Assembly (NCBI RefSeq): GCF_000337495.1 | Contig: NZ_AOIS01000061.1 | Location: forward strand, 17,375 to 53,371 | DNA length: 35,997 bases | DNA from: Haloterrigena salina JCM 13891 | GTDB lineage: Archaea; Halobacteriota; Halobacteria; Halobacteriales; Natrialbaceae | Direction of reading: 5' to 3' | In this document: positions 24,991 through 32,952 of the stretch, in pieces | Layout of the letters: each line of letters opens with the position of its first letter | How positions within the stretch are numbered: the first letter of the stretch is position 1 | Notes under the pieces: model-generated | What the model was told of the DNA's origin: nothing | What the model saw: only the letters and a program-made list of their open reading frames with translations | The model's database searches: none | Made by a program: the position numbers and the translations under genes

Positions 24991-25518
24991 ATGGACCTCG
25001 CAGTCGGAAGCACGAACCCGACCAAGATCGACGCCGTCGAACGGACCCTCGAGCGATTCGATCCGACCGTCGTCGACGCGGCGGTCGACTCCGGCGTCCC
25101 CGAGCAGCCGTGGTCGATCGAGGAGACCGTTACCGGCGCCGAGAACCGCGCCCGGCGCGCGCTCGCGGCGACCGACGCCGACTACGGGATCGGCCTCGAG
25201 GGCGGCGTCGCGCGTATCGACGGCGTCCCGGGGCTCTCGCTGATCATGTGGGCCGCGGCGACGGACGGCGACCGACTGGAACGCGGCGGCGGGCCGACGC
25301 TTCGCCTCCCAGACGACGTGGCGCGTCACCTCGAGGACGGGGCGGAGCTGGGTCCGGTAATGGACGACCGCCTCGGCACGGACGGGATCGCCGAGGCCGA
25401 GGGCGCCGCCGGCGTTCTGACGGCCGGCCTGACGAGCCGAACGCGAGCGCTCGGCGAGGCGGTCGCGTGTGCGTTCGGTCCGTTCGTCGCGGACGAGTCG
25501 AGCCCCGATCGCGTCTAG
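24991..25518 (+). CDS. Inosine/xanthosine triphosphatase (DUF84/YjjX family)
   Basis: A 175-residue protein of the non-canonical purine NTP phosphatase family, which removes ITP and XTP from the nucleotide pool. The N-terminus MDLAVGSTNPTKIDAVERTL is the family hallmark, with G-S-T-N-P-x-K binding phosphate. IEETVTGAENRARRAL, YGIGLEGGV and SLIMWAAATDG also match. The ATG at 24991 is used; an open frame from 24919 adds a basic stretch unlike this family. It is divergent from tfb over a 218-base gap that must hold both promoters. The assignment is firm at family level; substrate preference is from known homologues. Confidence 0.92.
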   Translation: MDLAVGSTNPTKIDAVERTLERFDPTVVDAAVDSGVPEQPWSIEETVTGAENRARRALAATDADYGIGLEGGVARIDGVPGLSLIMWAAATDGDRLERGGGPTLRLPDDVARHLEDGAELGPVMDDRLGTDGIAEAEGAAGVLTAGLTSRTRALGEAVACAFGPFVADESSPDRV

Positions 25519-25627
25519 CGCCGTCGTACCGTGTCACAACCCATCACCGGAGATGACAGACTGACCGGGATCATCATCAGAGACGCGTGATGGTCTATCG
25601 CGCCTGATGCTCACCAAAAGACATATA

Positions 25628-25724
25628 TTAACCGCACGTACCAACGGGAGCTTTCTACTCGATTATGGTCCCATTAACTCCCGGCAAAACCGCAAGCGGG
25701 CGTCGGGTTAACCGCACGTACCAA
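25628..25724. promoter_or_regulatory. 17-bp direct repeats 80 bp apart upstream of a wHTH gene
   Basis: TTAACCGCACGTACCAA occurs perfectly at 25628-25644 and 25708-25724, with starts exactly 80 bases apart. The second copy sits 35-50 bases before the ATG at 25759, immediately upstream of CCCCCTAAGGG, which is at TATA distance. The first copy directly follows ATATATTA. Between them is a hairpin-capable CCGCAAGCGG. Two identical sites suggest a cooperative operator, or two promoters with the same control element. Confidence 0.65.
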
Positions 25725-25758
25725 ACCCCCTAAGGGTGTTCCTGCCATCGAACGAAGT

Positions 25759-25992
25759 ATGAGCACTGCAATGGCGGCCGACCTCACGAGCAAGCAACGC
25801 CGTATTCTCCAGTACCTTCGCGATAACGCCGGCACGAAGACCTACTTCAAGTCGCGACTCATCGGCCAGGAACTCGGGATGACTGCGAAGGAAGTCGGAT
25901 CGAACATTACGGCGCTGCAGGACGGCAACTTCGACGTCGAGATCGAAAAATGGGGTTACTCCTCGAGTACGACGTGGAAAGTTAACGTTTAA
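25759..25992 (+). CDS. Small winged-helix protein, DUF7123-like (77 aa)
   Basis: A 77-residue protein. TSKQRRILQYLRDNAGTKTY is followed by SRLIGQELGMTAKEVGSNIT, a compact helix-turn-helix, and then GYSSSTTWKVNV as the wing. I recall it as a conserved haloarchaeal family, DUF7123. A DNA-binding role is likely from the fold; the targets are unknown. The ATG at 25759 is chosen because of the CTAAGGG element about 25-30 bases upstream. The duplicated 17-bp site in its promoter could be its own operator. Confidence 0.8.
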   Translation: MSTAMAADLTSKQRRILQYLRDNAGTKTYFKSRLIGQELGMTAKEVGSNITALQDGNFDVEIEKWGYSSSTTWKVNV

Positions 25993-26111
25993 CGCTCGCG
26001 ACGTCAGGCGACGGGCGCCATCCGCCGTCCTCTCCGTATTTTCTCTTCGTCATCCGTCCGGTAGCGTAGCAGCCGTTTTTTCACGGTTCGCGGCGTAGGA
26101 CCGGGCGAGAA

Positions 26112-26762
26112 ATGCCACAGCCGATTCTGTTCGATATGGACGGCGTCCTTCTCGAGGGTCCGGGAACCCACCCGCAGGTGTACGCGGACGCCGCCGACGC
26201 CGCCCTCGCCGAACTCGAGGCCGATCCGACGCCGACCCAGCGGGACGATCTTCGCCGAAACGACCTCGAGAACGTCGTAGACCACTGTGGGGCGCTGGGT
26301 ATCGATCCGGCGCGGTTCTGGGAACTGAAGGAACGCTACGCCTCGCAGGGAACCCACGAGCGACTCCAGGCCGGCGAGCGCGGACTGTACAACGACATCG
26401 ACGCGATCGAGGCTCTAGCCGAACGAACCACAGTCGGGCTCGTGACCAACAACCGCCACGAGACCGCGGAGTTCGTCGCCGACTACGTCGGTATCGACTT
26501 CGCGGTCGTTCGCGGTCGCGATCCGACGTTCGAGGGCTACCGGCGCCGCAAACCCGAACCCGATTACATCGAGGAAGCGCTCGACGAACTCGGCAGCAGC
26601 GAGGGGCTCTACGTCGGCGATTCGATCAAAGACGTCACGGCCGGTCGAGCCGCCGGCCTCGAGACGGCGTTCCTCCGACGGTCGCACAATCGCGACCTCG
26701 ACCGCCCCGCCGAGGCGACGCTCGAACTCGAGTCGCTGGCGGCGCTGACCGATATCGTCTGA
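26112..26762 (+). CDS. HAD-superfamily hydrolase, phosphoglycolate-phosphatase-like
   Basis: A 216-residue HAD protein. Motif I is ILFDMDGVLLEG, motif II is LVTNNRHE, motif III is RRRKPEPDYIEEAL (Lys), and motif IV is LYVGDSIKDVTAGRAAG. A helical C1 cap lies between motifs I and II. The layout matches phosphoglycolate or beta-phosphoglucomutase-type phosphatases; the substrate is unknown. TTTTTTCACG about 30 bases before the ATG is the likely TATA box. It is the second HAD phosphatase of the window and is not closely similar to the one at 9365. Confidence 0.88.
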   Translation: MPQPILFDMDGVLLEGPGTHPQVYADAADAALAELEADPTPTQRDDLRRNDLENVVDHCGALGIDPARFWELKERYASQGTHERLQAGERGLYNDIDAIEALAERTTVGLVTNNRHETAEFVADYVGIDFAVVRGRDPTFEGYRRRKPEPDYIEEALDELGSSEGLYVGDSIKDVTAGRAAGLETAFLRRSHNRDLDRPAEATLELESLAALTDIV

Positions 26763-26819
26763 AGGGTATCGATCACAAAATCGACGCGTAACGCGCTATT
26801 ACCGGTGAGTAGTCCGCTC

Positions 26820-27437
26820 TTAGCCGTCGTACGTGAGGTACTGGTCCGCGTTCCGCGCGAGTTGACGGGCCGCGTCGCCGAAGGAGTCGGCGTGGCGGAC
26901 GACCAGAACGAGGACCGTCTCGGGCCGTTCGACGGCGTAGCCGTCCTCCCGGGAGAGCAGGCCCTCGTCCTCGAGTTCGCCGGCGTACTTGCTGACGGTC
27001 GGCGGCGAGACGTCGAGTACCGCCGCGAGGTCGCCGCCGGTCGCCGCCGGGTTCCGGAGGAGTTCGATCAGCATTCCGCGAGGCGTCTCCCGGCGGAGGT
27101 AGCCAAGCGCCTGCTTTTCGAACTCGTCGAACCGGCCGGCCGGCACGAATCGTTTGTAGTCCCCGTCCCGGTAACGCTCGATTACCTCGAGTTCCTCGAG
27201 GCGTCGCAGGTGGTGTTGGGTTTCGCCGGTTCCCAACTGGAGATCGTCGCGGATCTTCGAAAAGTGGGCGCCGGGCGTCGTCGAGAGATAGCCGGCAATC
27301 GCGTCGCGAGCGTCGCTTTCGCCCGTGTCGGCCGCAGCTGACTCGGAGAGTCCGGCGAGCGGCGACGCTGCTCCGAGCGCGGCGAAGCGACGGAGGGTCG
27401 CTCGTTTCTCGTCGTCGACCCCGTTTGATGTCGTCAT
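26820..27437 (-). CDS. Two-winged-helix transcriptional regulator with Tat-like N-terminus
   Basis: A 205-residue protein with two wHTH domains. The first (about 45-95) contains FSKIRDDLQLGTGETQHHLRRL; the second (about 105-170) contains AATGGDLAAVLDVSPPTVSKY. The pattern resembles haloarchaeal tandem-wHTH MarR/ArsR-like regulators. The N-terminus KRATLRRFAALGAASPLAGLS looks like a twin-arginine signal (RRF, then an Ala/Gly/Leu-rich stretch). That would be odd for a DNA-binding protein, so it may be a membrane-anchored regulator or a vestige. The ATG at 27435-27437 is the only sensible start. Confidence 0.82.
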   Translation of the reverse strand: MTTSNGVDDEKRATLRRFAALGAASPLAGLSESAAADTGESDARDAIAGYLSTTPGAHFSKIRDDLQLGTGETQHHLRRLEELEVIERYRDGDYKRFVPAGRFDEFEKQALGYLRRETPRGMLIELLRNPAATGGDLAAVLDVSPPTVSKYAGELEDEGLLSREDGYAVERPETVLVLVVRHADSFGDAARQLARNADQYLTYDG

Positions 27438-27611
27438 GCTGTGCTTACTACGAGGAATGGGACGGTACCTAAAACAGGTTTCGCTCCGATTCGTTTCGTG
27501 AAGTGTGACAGTCTCTGCGCGATGTTTATGGCGGAATTCGGTTTTCGAAGGGGTCCGGTTTGGGACCAGAAGGTTGGCGGGCGGTTGGTGAACTGCCGCG
27601 GCGCGTGGCAG

Positions 27612-28793
27612 TTAGTTCGTCGTCGAGTCGTCGGCGTCGTCGGCCGACGGTTCGGCGCCGCCGTCGGTTCGTTCCTGGAAGTCCTGATCCATCTCCTCGA
27701 TGACTGCGTCGGGGTCGGAGATGGTGCCGGCGTCCTTGCCTTCTTTGATCGCTTGGGCTTCCTGTTCCATCGCCTCGAGGTCCATCTCGGCTTCCTCGTC
27801 GATCTCGCCGATGATCTCGGCGATGTCGTCGAGGCCGATCAGTTCGCGGGTCTCCTCGTCGAACTCGCGGCTCTCGAGTTCGGCGCCGTTCTCCTTCACG
27901 TCGCTTCCCGAGAGGTGCTTCCCGTAGCGGCCGACCAGCGAGGTGAGCTCCTGGGGCATGACGAACGTCGTCGATTCGCCCTGGCCGATGTCGGCCAGCG
28001 TCTCCATCCCCTTGTCGATGACCGCGCGTTCGCCCATCGACTCGGCGGATTTGGCGCGCAGGACCGTCGAAATCGCGTCACCCTGGGCCTCGAGGATCTG
28101 GCTCTGCTTTTCACCCTGGGCGCGGATGATCTCGCTCTGTTTGTCACCTTCGGCCTTCTCGACGGCGCTGCGGCGTTCACCCTGTGCCTCGAGGATCATC
28201 GCGCGCCGTTTGCGCTCCGCGGAGGTCTGTTGCTCCATCGCGCGCTGGACGTCCTTCGAGGGGTTGACCTCGCGGACCTCGACGGACTCGACGCGGATCC
28301 CCCACTCGTCGGTGGGTTCGTCGAGTTCCTGGCGGATGCGCGCGTTGATCTCCTGGCGCTTGTTGAGCGTGTCGTCGAGTTCCATGTCGCCCAGCACGGC
28401 TCGGAGGGTGGTCTGGGCGAGGTTGGAGACGGCCTTTTTGTAGTTATCGACCTGCAGGAACGCCTTCTTGGCGTCCATGACCTTGATGTAGACGACGGCG
28501 TCGGCCGTCACGGGCGAGTTGTCCCGCGTGATCGCTTCCTGACGGGGAACGTCCAGCGTCTGCGTTCGCATGTCGAACCGATAGGTGTTCGAGACGAACG
28601 GCGGGACGAAGTTGATCCCCGGCTCGAGCAGTTTGCGGTACTCGCCGAAGACGGTCAGGGCGCGCTTCTCGTAGGCGTCGACGATTTCGATCGCACTGAG
28701 CAGTGCGGCGATGACGACGAGGAGGACGAGCGCGCCGACGAGCAGCAGCGCACCCTCGACGGCGGATTGCAATGGAAGTGTTTCTACGACCAT
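27612..28793 (-). CDS. SPFH/stomatin-like membrane protein
   Basis: A 393-residue SPFH (band 7) protein. One N-terminal membrane segment (about 13-35) precedes the SPFH domain (about 40-200; FGEYRKLLEPGINFVPPF, then DVPRQEAITRDNSPVTADA). A long alanine/glutamate-rich helix with ILEAQGERRSAVEKAEGD and AQGEKQSQILEAQGD repeats follows, the stomatin oligomerisation region. The tail is acidic and Ser/Asp-rich. Such proteins form ring scaffolds on the cytoplasmic face of the membrane, usually with NfeD. The nfeD gene lies 72 bases upstream on the same strand. An ACGTTTTTCCC element near 28818-28828 gives this gene its own promoter as well. Confidence 0.95.
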   Translation of the reverse strand: MVVETLPLQSAVEGALLLVGALVLLVVIAALLSAIEIVDAYEKRALTVFGEYRKLLEPGINFVPPFVSNTYRFDMRTQTLDVPRQEAITRDNSPVTADAVVYIKVMDAKKAFLQVDNYKKAVSNLAQTTLRAVLGDMELDDTLNKRQEINARIRQELDEPTDEWGIRVESVEVREVNPSKDVQRAMEQQTSAERKRRAMILEAQGERRSAVEKAEGDKQSEIIRAQGEKQSQILEAQGDAISTVLRAKSAESMGERAVIDKGMETLADIGQGESTTFVMPQELTSLVGRYGKHLSGSDVKENGAELESREFDEETRELIGLDDIAEIIGEIDEEAEMDLEAMEQEAQAIKEGKDAGTISDPDAVIEEMDQDFQERTDGGAEPSADDADDSTTN

Positions 28794-28865
28794 ATTTCGC
28801 TCTTGCGGCGGTGGAGGGAAAAACGTTCCCTTGTTTAGACTACATGTTTGGTCGATCCGATCGGG

Positions 28866-29462
28866 TCAGCTCGATTTCTCGGTCTCGGTCTCGGTCTCAG
28901 CTTCGGGTTCGGACGGCGACTTCTCGTCGACGGCGTCGGTATCGTCGGCGTCGTCCGCCCCTTTCGAGAGCGCGCGATCGATCTCGTCCTCGGCGATCGA
29001 GCCGAGCGCCTCGACCGTCAACACGTTGCCGCCGCCGGGATCGAGGACGATGACCTCTTCGCCCTCCTCGATCGTCCCGCCCGTCGACCGGGCGCTGTAG
29101 TACGGCGAGAACCCGCCTTCCTCGAGTTTGACCTGTCCCTCGCGGGCCGTGACGGTCTGGGTCACGTAGCCCGTCGCGCCCGCCAGCGAACTCGAGTCGG
29201 AGGTCTGGGCGGTGCCCTTGCCGCCGTAGAAGTCGAACTCGCGGTAGACGTAGGCCGCTCCGACGCCGATGGCGAGCGTCAACGCCGCGAGAACGATTGG
29301 GCTCAGGGTGAGAGGGACGAGCACGCCGATCAGTCCCGCACCGACCAGTGCGACCCCGATCACGATGAGGTGTGCGCCCGGCGAAATCGCCTCGAGACCC
29401 ATGAGTACGAGCCCCGCGATCAGGAGCGCGAGCGGCATGTTCCCGACGAGGAGTTCCAGCAT
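28866..29462 (-). CDS. NfeD-family membrane protein
   Basis: A 198-residue short-form NfeD protein without the ClpP-like protease domain. Hydrophobic segments lie at about residues 10-25, 30-50 and 52-70. The soluble OB-fold domain (about 88-160) includes GATGYVTQTVTAREGQVKLE and EVIVLDPGGGNVLTVEAL. The tail is extremely acidic (EAETETETE), a common haloarchaeal feature. NfeD partners with stomatin, encoded next on the same strand; together they are thought to organise membrane domains. CTTTAATCC near 29488-29496 is the likely TATA box. Confidence 0.92.
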   Translation of the reverse strand: MLELLVGNMPLALLIAGLVLMGLEAISPGAHLIVIGVALVGAGLIGVLVPLTLSPIVLAALTLAIGVGAAYVYREFDFYGGKGTAQTSDSSSLAGATGYVTQTVTAREGQVKLEEGGFSPYYSARSTGGTIEEGEEVIVLDPGGGNVLTVEALGSIAEDEIDRALSKGADDADDTDAVDEKSPSEPEAETETETEKSS

Positions 29463-29619
29463 ACTGTCAGCTAAGTTCTCACCCGGATTAAAGGTTGCCG
29501 AGCGACGCCACCACGGGATCGGGGCTACAGGTCGAGAACCGCCGACGAACGCCCGCTGTGGGTGTCGACGGCCGCCTTCGCGGCGAGTCGTCGACGCGTT
29601 CGCGCGGTCGCGATCGCGA

Positions 29620-30036
29620 TCACAGCGGGAGGGTCATAACTCGGAGGAGGACGAGCGTCATCGCGACCGCGCCGAGGACGACGAAGATAGCGCTCTCGAG
29701 ATCGGGATCGCCGGGTTCGACCGGCGTCGAATTCGGTTCGGGCGCGTACGAATCGTCCCCGTCCTCGTCCGCGTCGGCGTCGGCCGCCACGTCGGCGTCC
29801 CCGGAGAGATCCAGCGGCACGCGGTACTCGTCGTCCCGAGAGGGGCCGTCGAACCCGTCGTCGCGACGGTCGAAAGCGCTATCGTCGGCACGCTCTCGCC
29901 GGTCGTCTCGATCCCACGGGTCGCGGTCGTCCGCGGTCTGCCGATCGTCGATCGAGTTCGTCGCGTCCGGATCGGACGCCGACGAGCCGCGTCGCTCCCC
30001 GTCGTCGCCGCCGGCTCCGGCCGCATCGTCTGCCAT
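29620..30036 (-). CDS. Acidic tail-anchored protein (DUF7312-like)
   Basis: A 138-residue protein. About 110 residues of disordered, strongly acidic Asp/Arg/Ala/Ser sequence are followed by one C-terminal membrane helix, LESAIFVVLGAVAMTLVLLR. It would be inserted after translation with the acidic head in the cytoplasm. I recall a haloarchaeal family near pyruvate kinase called DUF7312; the label is tentative. The ATG at 30036 is used rather than an open frame reaching 30102. It is downstream of pyk on the same strand, 66 bases away. Confidence 0.65.
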   Translation of the reverse strand: MADDAAGAGGDDGERRGSSASDPDATNSIDDRQTADDRDPWDRDDRRERADDSAFDRRDDGFDGPSRDDEYRVPLDLSGDADVAADADADEDGDDSYAPEPNSTPVEPGDPDLESAIFVVLGAVAMTLVLLRVMTLPL

Positions 30037-30102
30037 AGGTGACCGTAACAGCCCCGTCGTCAAAAACCCGCGGGCCCGCGGATCGGTTTTCCCGGAGCGC
30101 AA

Positions 30103-31860
30103 TCAGGGCCGGTCGGCCCGTGCGCCGAGATCCCCGCCGTAGACGACGCCGCGCTCGGCGTCGAGCGTCACGACGTCTCCGTCGACGGTTTCCTCGAGGT
30201 CGGCGCCGCTGATCATCGGGATGTCCATCTCGCGGGCGATCAGCGCCGGGTAGCCCGTCAGCCCCCGCTGGGCGTCGATGATCCCGCCGATCTTCGTCGG
30301 GTCGCCCGTGAACTCCTCGTCGAAGTCGGTCGGCAGCGAGAGGATCGCCCCCTCGGGGACGTCCGTGAGGTCGCCGTCAGTAAGCTCGACGACGGGGCCG
30401 GTCACCCGTCCGTCGACGACGACGCGACCGGTCGTCAACGCCTCGGCGGCGACGTGGACCTTCAGCATGTTGGTCGTGTTCGCGCCCTCGAGTTCGGTCA
30501 TCATGCCACAGAGGACGACGACGGTGTCGCCGCTCTCGGCGACGCCCGCGTCTAGGGCCGCCTGGACGGCTCGCTCGACGACCGCGTCGGCCCCCTGATC
30601 GGAGACGCGGGCGTACAGCGGCGTCACGCCCCACGTAAGCGACAGCTGCCGGCGGACGCGGTGACTCGGCGTCGAGGCGACGACCGGCACGCCCGGGCGG
30701 TACTTGGCCGTCTTCAGCGCCGTGTAGCCGGATTCGGTCGCGGCGACGACGGCGTCCGCGTCGATATCCCGCGCGAGGAAGCGCGCCGAGCGCGCCAGCG
30801 CGTCCGTCCGCGCCTCGCCGGCGGCGGGAACGCGCTGTTCGAGCAACTCGGCGTACTCGTTCGATTCCTCGACCTCGCGAATGATGCTGTCCATCGCGTC
30901 GACGACCTCGGCGGGGTGGTCGCCGATGGCGGTTTCGGCCGACAGCATCACCGCGTCGGTGCCGTCGAGGACGGCGTTTGCCACGTCGGAGGCCTCGGCG
31001 CGGGTCGGCCGCCGGGCGTGCACCATCGAGTCGAGCATCTCCGTGGCGGTGATCACGGGCGACCCCGCCTCGCGGCAGTTCCGGATGATCCGCTTCTGGA
31101 TCATCGGGACGTCCTCCATCGGACACTCCACGCCCAGGTCGCCGCGGGCGACCATGATCCCGTAGGACGCTTCGATGATCTCCTCGAGGTTCGCCACCGC
31201 ACCGGCTCGCTCGATCTTCGCGATCAGCGGAATCTCGACGCCCAACTCCTCTAAAACTTCGCTGACCTCGTAGACGTCCTCGGCGTCGCGGACGAAACTC
31301 GCCGCGACGAAGTCGACCTCCTTCTCGGCGGCCAGCTCGAGGTCCTTCCGGTCTTTCTCGGTGACGATGTCCAGGTCGAGGTCGACGCCGGGAACGTTGA
31401 CGCCCTTGCGGCCGGCCAGTTCGCCGCCGGCGTCGACGCGGGCGCGGACCGAGTTGCCGTCGTGCTCGAGGACAGTCGTCTCGATCAGGCCGTCGTCGAG
31501 CAGGATCCGGTCGCCCTCCTCGACGGCGCCGATGGGCAGGGAGAGGCCGACCGTCTCCGAACTCGCCTCGTCGCCCTCGACGAACCGGATCTCGGAGCCG
31601 GTCTCGAGGGAGACCGTCTCGCCGTCGGGCAGTGGCGCGGTCCGGATCTCCGGGCCCTGCATGTCGAGCATCACCGCGACGGGCTCCGGCCGCTCCTCGT
31701 CGACGGCCCGAACGCGGTCGATCAACTCGGCGCGATCCTCCCGGCTGCCGTGGCTGGCGTTCAGTCTCGCGACCGACATCCCCGCCTCGGCGAGCTCCTG
31801 AATCGTGCCTCGATCGCTCGAGGCGGGCCCCAGCGTACAGACGATTTTCGCGTTTCGCAT
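30103..31860 (-). CDS. pyk: Pyruvate kinase
   Basis: Transfers phosphate from PEP to ADP, giving pyruvate and ATP. The 585-residue protein starts MRNAKIVCTLGPASSD and has RLNASHGSRED, IAKIERAGAVANL and the active-site MVARGDLGVECPMEDVP. The tail (about 500-585) adds a PEP-utiliser-like domain as in Bacillus-type enzymes. Its catalytic-His motif is changed: GGIIDAQRGLTGYPALIARE has no His at the TSHAAI position seen in PEP synthase. The tail is therefore probably structural. The ATG at 31860 is used; CATTTTTGG about 27 bases upstream gives a leaderless start. A 698-codon frame starting at 32199 overlaps the divergent GYD gene and is rejected. Confidence 0.96.
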   Translation of the reverse strand: MRNAKIVCTLGPASSDRGTIQELAEAGMSVARLNASHGSREDRAELIDRVRAVDEERPEPVAVMLDMQGPEIRTAPLPDGETVSLETGSEIRFVEGDEASSETVGLSLPIGAVEEGDRILLDDGLIETTVLEHDGNSVRARVDAGGELAGRKGVNVPGVDLDLDIVTEKDRKDLELAAEKEVDFVAASFVRDAEDVYEVSEVLEELGVEIPLIAKIERAGAVANLEEIIEASYGIMVARGDLGVECPMEDVPMIQKRIIRNCREAGSPVITATEMLDSMVHARRPTRAEASDVANAVLDGTDAVMLSAETAIGDHPAEVVDAMDSIIREVEESNEYAELLEQRVPAAGEARTDALARSARFLARDIDADAVVAATESGYTALKTAKYRPGVPVVASTPSHRVRRQLSLTWGVTPLYARVSDQGADAVVERAVQAALDAGVAESGDTVVVLCGMMTELEGANTTNMLKVHVAAEALTTGRVVVDGRVTGPVVELTDGDLTDVPEGAILSLPTDFDEEFTGDPTKIGGIIDAQRGLTGYPALIAREMDIPMISGADLEETVDGDVVTLDAERGVVYGGDLGARADRP

Positions 31861-31980
31861 AGGTCGACGTTGCGCGAGTACGGCCAAAAATGGTGGGGTC
31901 GGGAACTCGAACTCGAGTTCCCGTTCGTGCCGTCCTGTGCCACGCGAACCGTTTTCCGCTCGTTTGCCGGACGCCGACGT

Positions 31981-32268
31981 ATGGCAACCTACGCGTCGCT
32001 CGTCGACGTCGACGATCGGGCCGTCCAGAACGCCCAGGAACTGTCGTCGATCTGGGGCGAGATCAGAACCGAGTTCGAGGACCACGAGGCGGAGATGCTC
32101 GACTCGTACGCGATTCTGGGACGGCACGACTTTCTCGTCCTCTTCGACGCGGCGGACCGCGAGTCGGCGTTTAAGTCGGCATTGACCCTCCGCCGGCACG
32201 GACTGTCGGCGCAGACGATGGAGATCGTCGACACCGACGACTTCGCGAATCTAGTCGACGAAATCTGA
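31981..32268 (+). CDS. GYD-domain protein (95 aa)
   Basis: A 95-residue alpha/beta dimeric-barrel-like protein of the GYD family, with MATYASLVDVDDRAVQNAQE, ILGRHDFLVLFDAADRESAF and LSAQTMEIVDTDDF. Members are small stress- or metabolite-associated proteins with no firm function. It is divergent from pyk, with only 120 bases between the start codons. CCGTTTTCC at 31950-31958 is about 27 bases before the ATG. Confidence 0.8.
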   Translation: MATYASLVDVDDRAVQNAQELSSIWGEIRTEFEDHEAEMLDSYAILGRHDFLVLFDAADRESAFKSALTLRRHGLSAQTMEIVDTDDFANLVDEI

Positions 32269-32307
32269 CGGCGTCGAGCGCCGCCGTTCCGCGGTGGTGT
32301 CGATACG

Positions 32308-32844
32308 CTACGCGCCCGACGGCAACAGATCCGTGTGGACGACGGCCCGGTACTGTTCGTTCGTCGCGGCCTCGAGTCGGCCGAGGAGGGCGGTGGCGTC
32401 GGCAAAGCTCTCGGGGAGTTCGAAGGAGTCATCGGCGTCCTCGTCGCGCCGTTTACAGCGCTTGACGAACGAGAGCAGCGTCGGGTACGTACCGCCTCGG
32501 GCGTAGACGACGCCGATTCCCTCGCTCACCTGCTCGGCCCAGTGGTCGACGATCGGCTCCGTCTCGACCCGCGGTCGCTGCTGTTTCTCGGCCAACTCCG
32601 CCGCGTCGATCTCGGTCTCGCCGAGGACCTGATCGAAGGCCGCCTCGAGTTCCTCGGCGTCGTCGGCGGGCGACGGCGCGTCGGCGTCGGCCGCGAGCAA
32701 CTCGCGAAACGCCTCGATCTCCGACCGTCGGACGGCGACGGGGTAGACGAAGTCGTGGGTCTCCTTCGGCAGTTTGTACGATCGCCCGTCCACGCCGCTC
32801 TCGCCGGGACCCGATTCGCCCAGCATCAACTCGAGTATGCCCAT
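32308..32844 (-). CDS. Uncharacterised haloarchaeal protein (178 aa)
   Basis: I do not recognise a characterised family. The sequence is acidic and mostly helical: MGILELMLGESGPGESGVDG is followed by RSYKLPKETHDFVYPVAVRR and later EPIVDHWAEQVSEGIGVVYA. The late KRCKRRDEDADDSFELPESF is charged. No membrane segment, Cys cluster or signal is present. The start ATG at 32844 has CTTATTCG about 27 bases upstream, which supports expression. It is convergent with the GYD gene. Confidence 0.65.
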   Translation of the reverse strand: MGILELMLGESGPGESGVDGRSYKLPKETHDFVYPVAVRRSEIEAFRELLAADADAPSPADDAEELEAAFDQVLGETEIDAAELAEKQQRPRVETEPIVDHWAEQVSEGIGVVYARGGTYPTLLSFVKRCKRRDEDADDSFELPESFADATALLGRLEAATNEQYRAVVHTDLLPSGA

Positions 32845-32952
32845 ACTCGAAAGAGACACCGGAAGTCGAATAAGTGTTCCGCGGCCGTCTCGCGGTTCGC
32901 AGCCGAGGGCTGCTTCGGGGTCACCGATTCCGCCGTGCGGACCGTCGACGCC

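Noticed and set aside
27441..28838. 465-codon open frame on the + strand
   Set aside because: Antisense to the stomatin-like gene, which has clear domains; the frame has no recognisable motif.
31861..32199. N-terminal extension of pyruvate kinase
   Set aside because: Overlaps the divergent GYD gene and both TATA boxes, and pyruvate kinase begins cleanly with MRNAKIVCTLGP at 31860.
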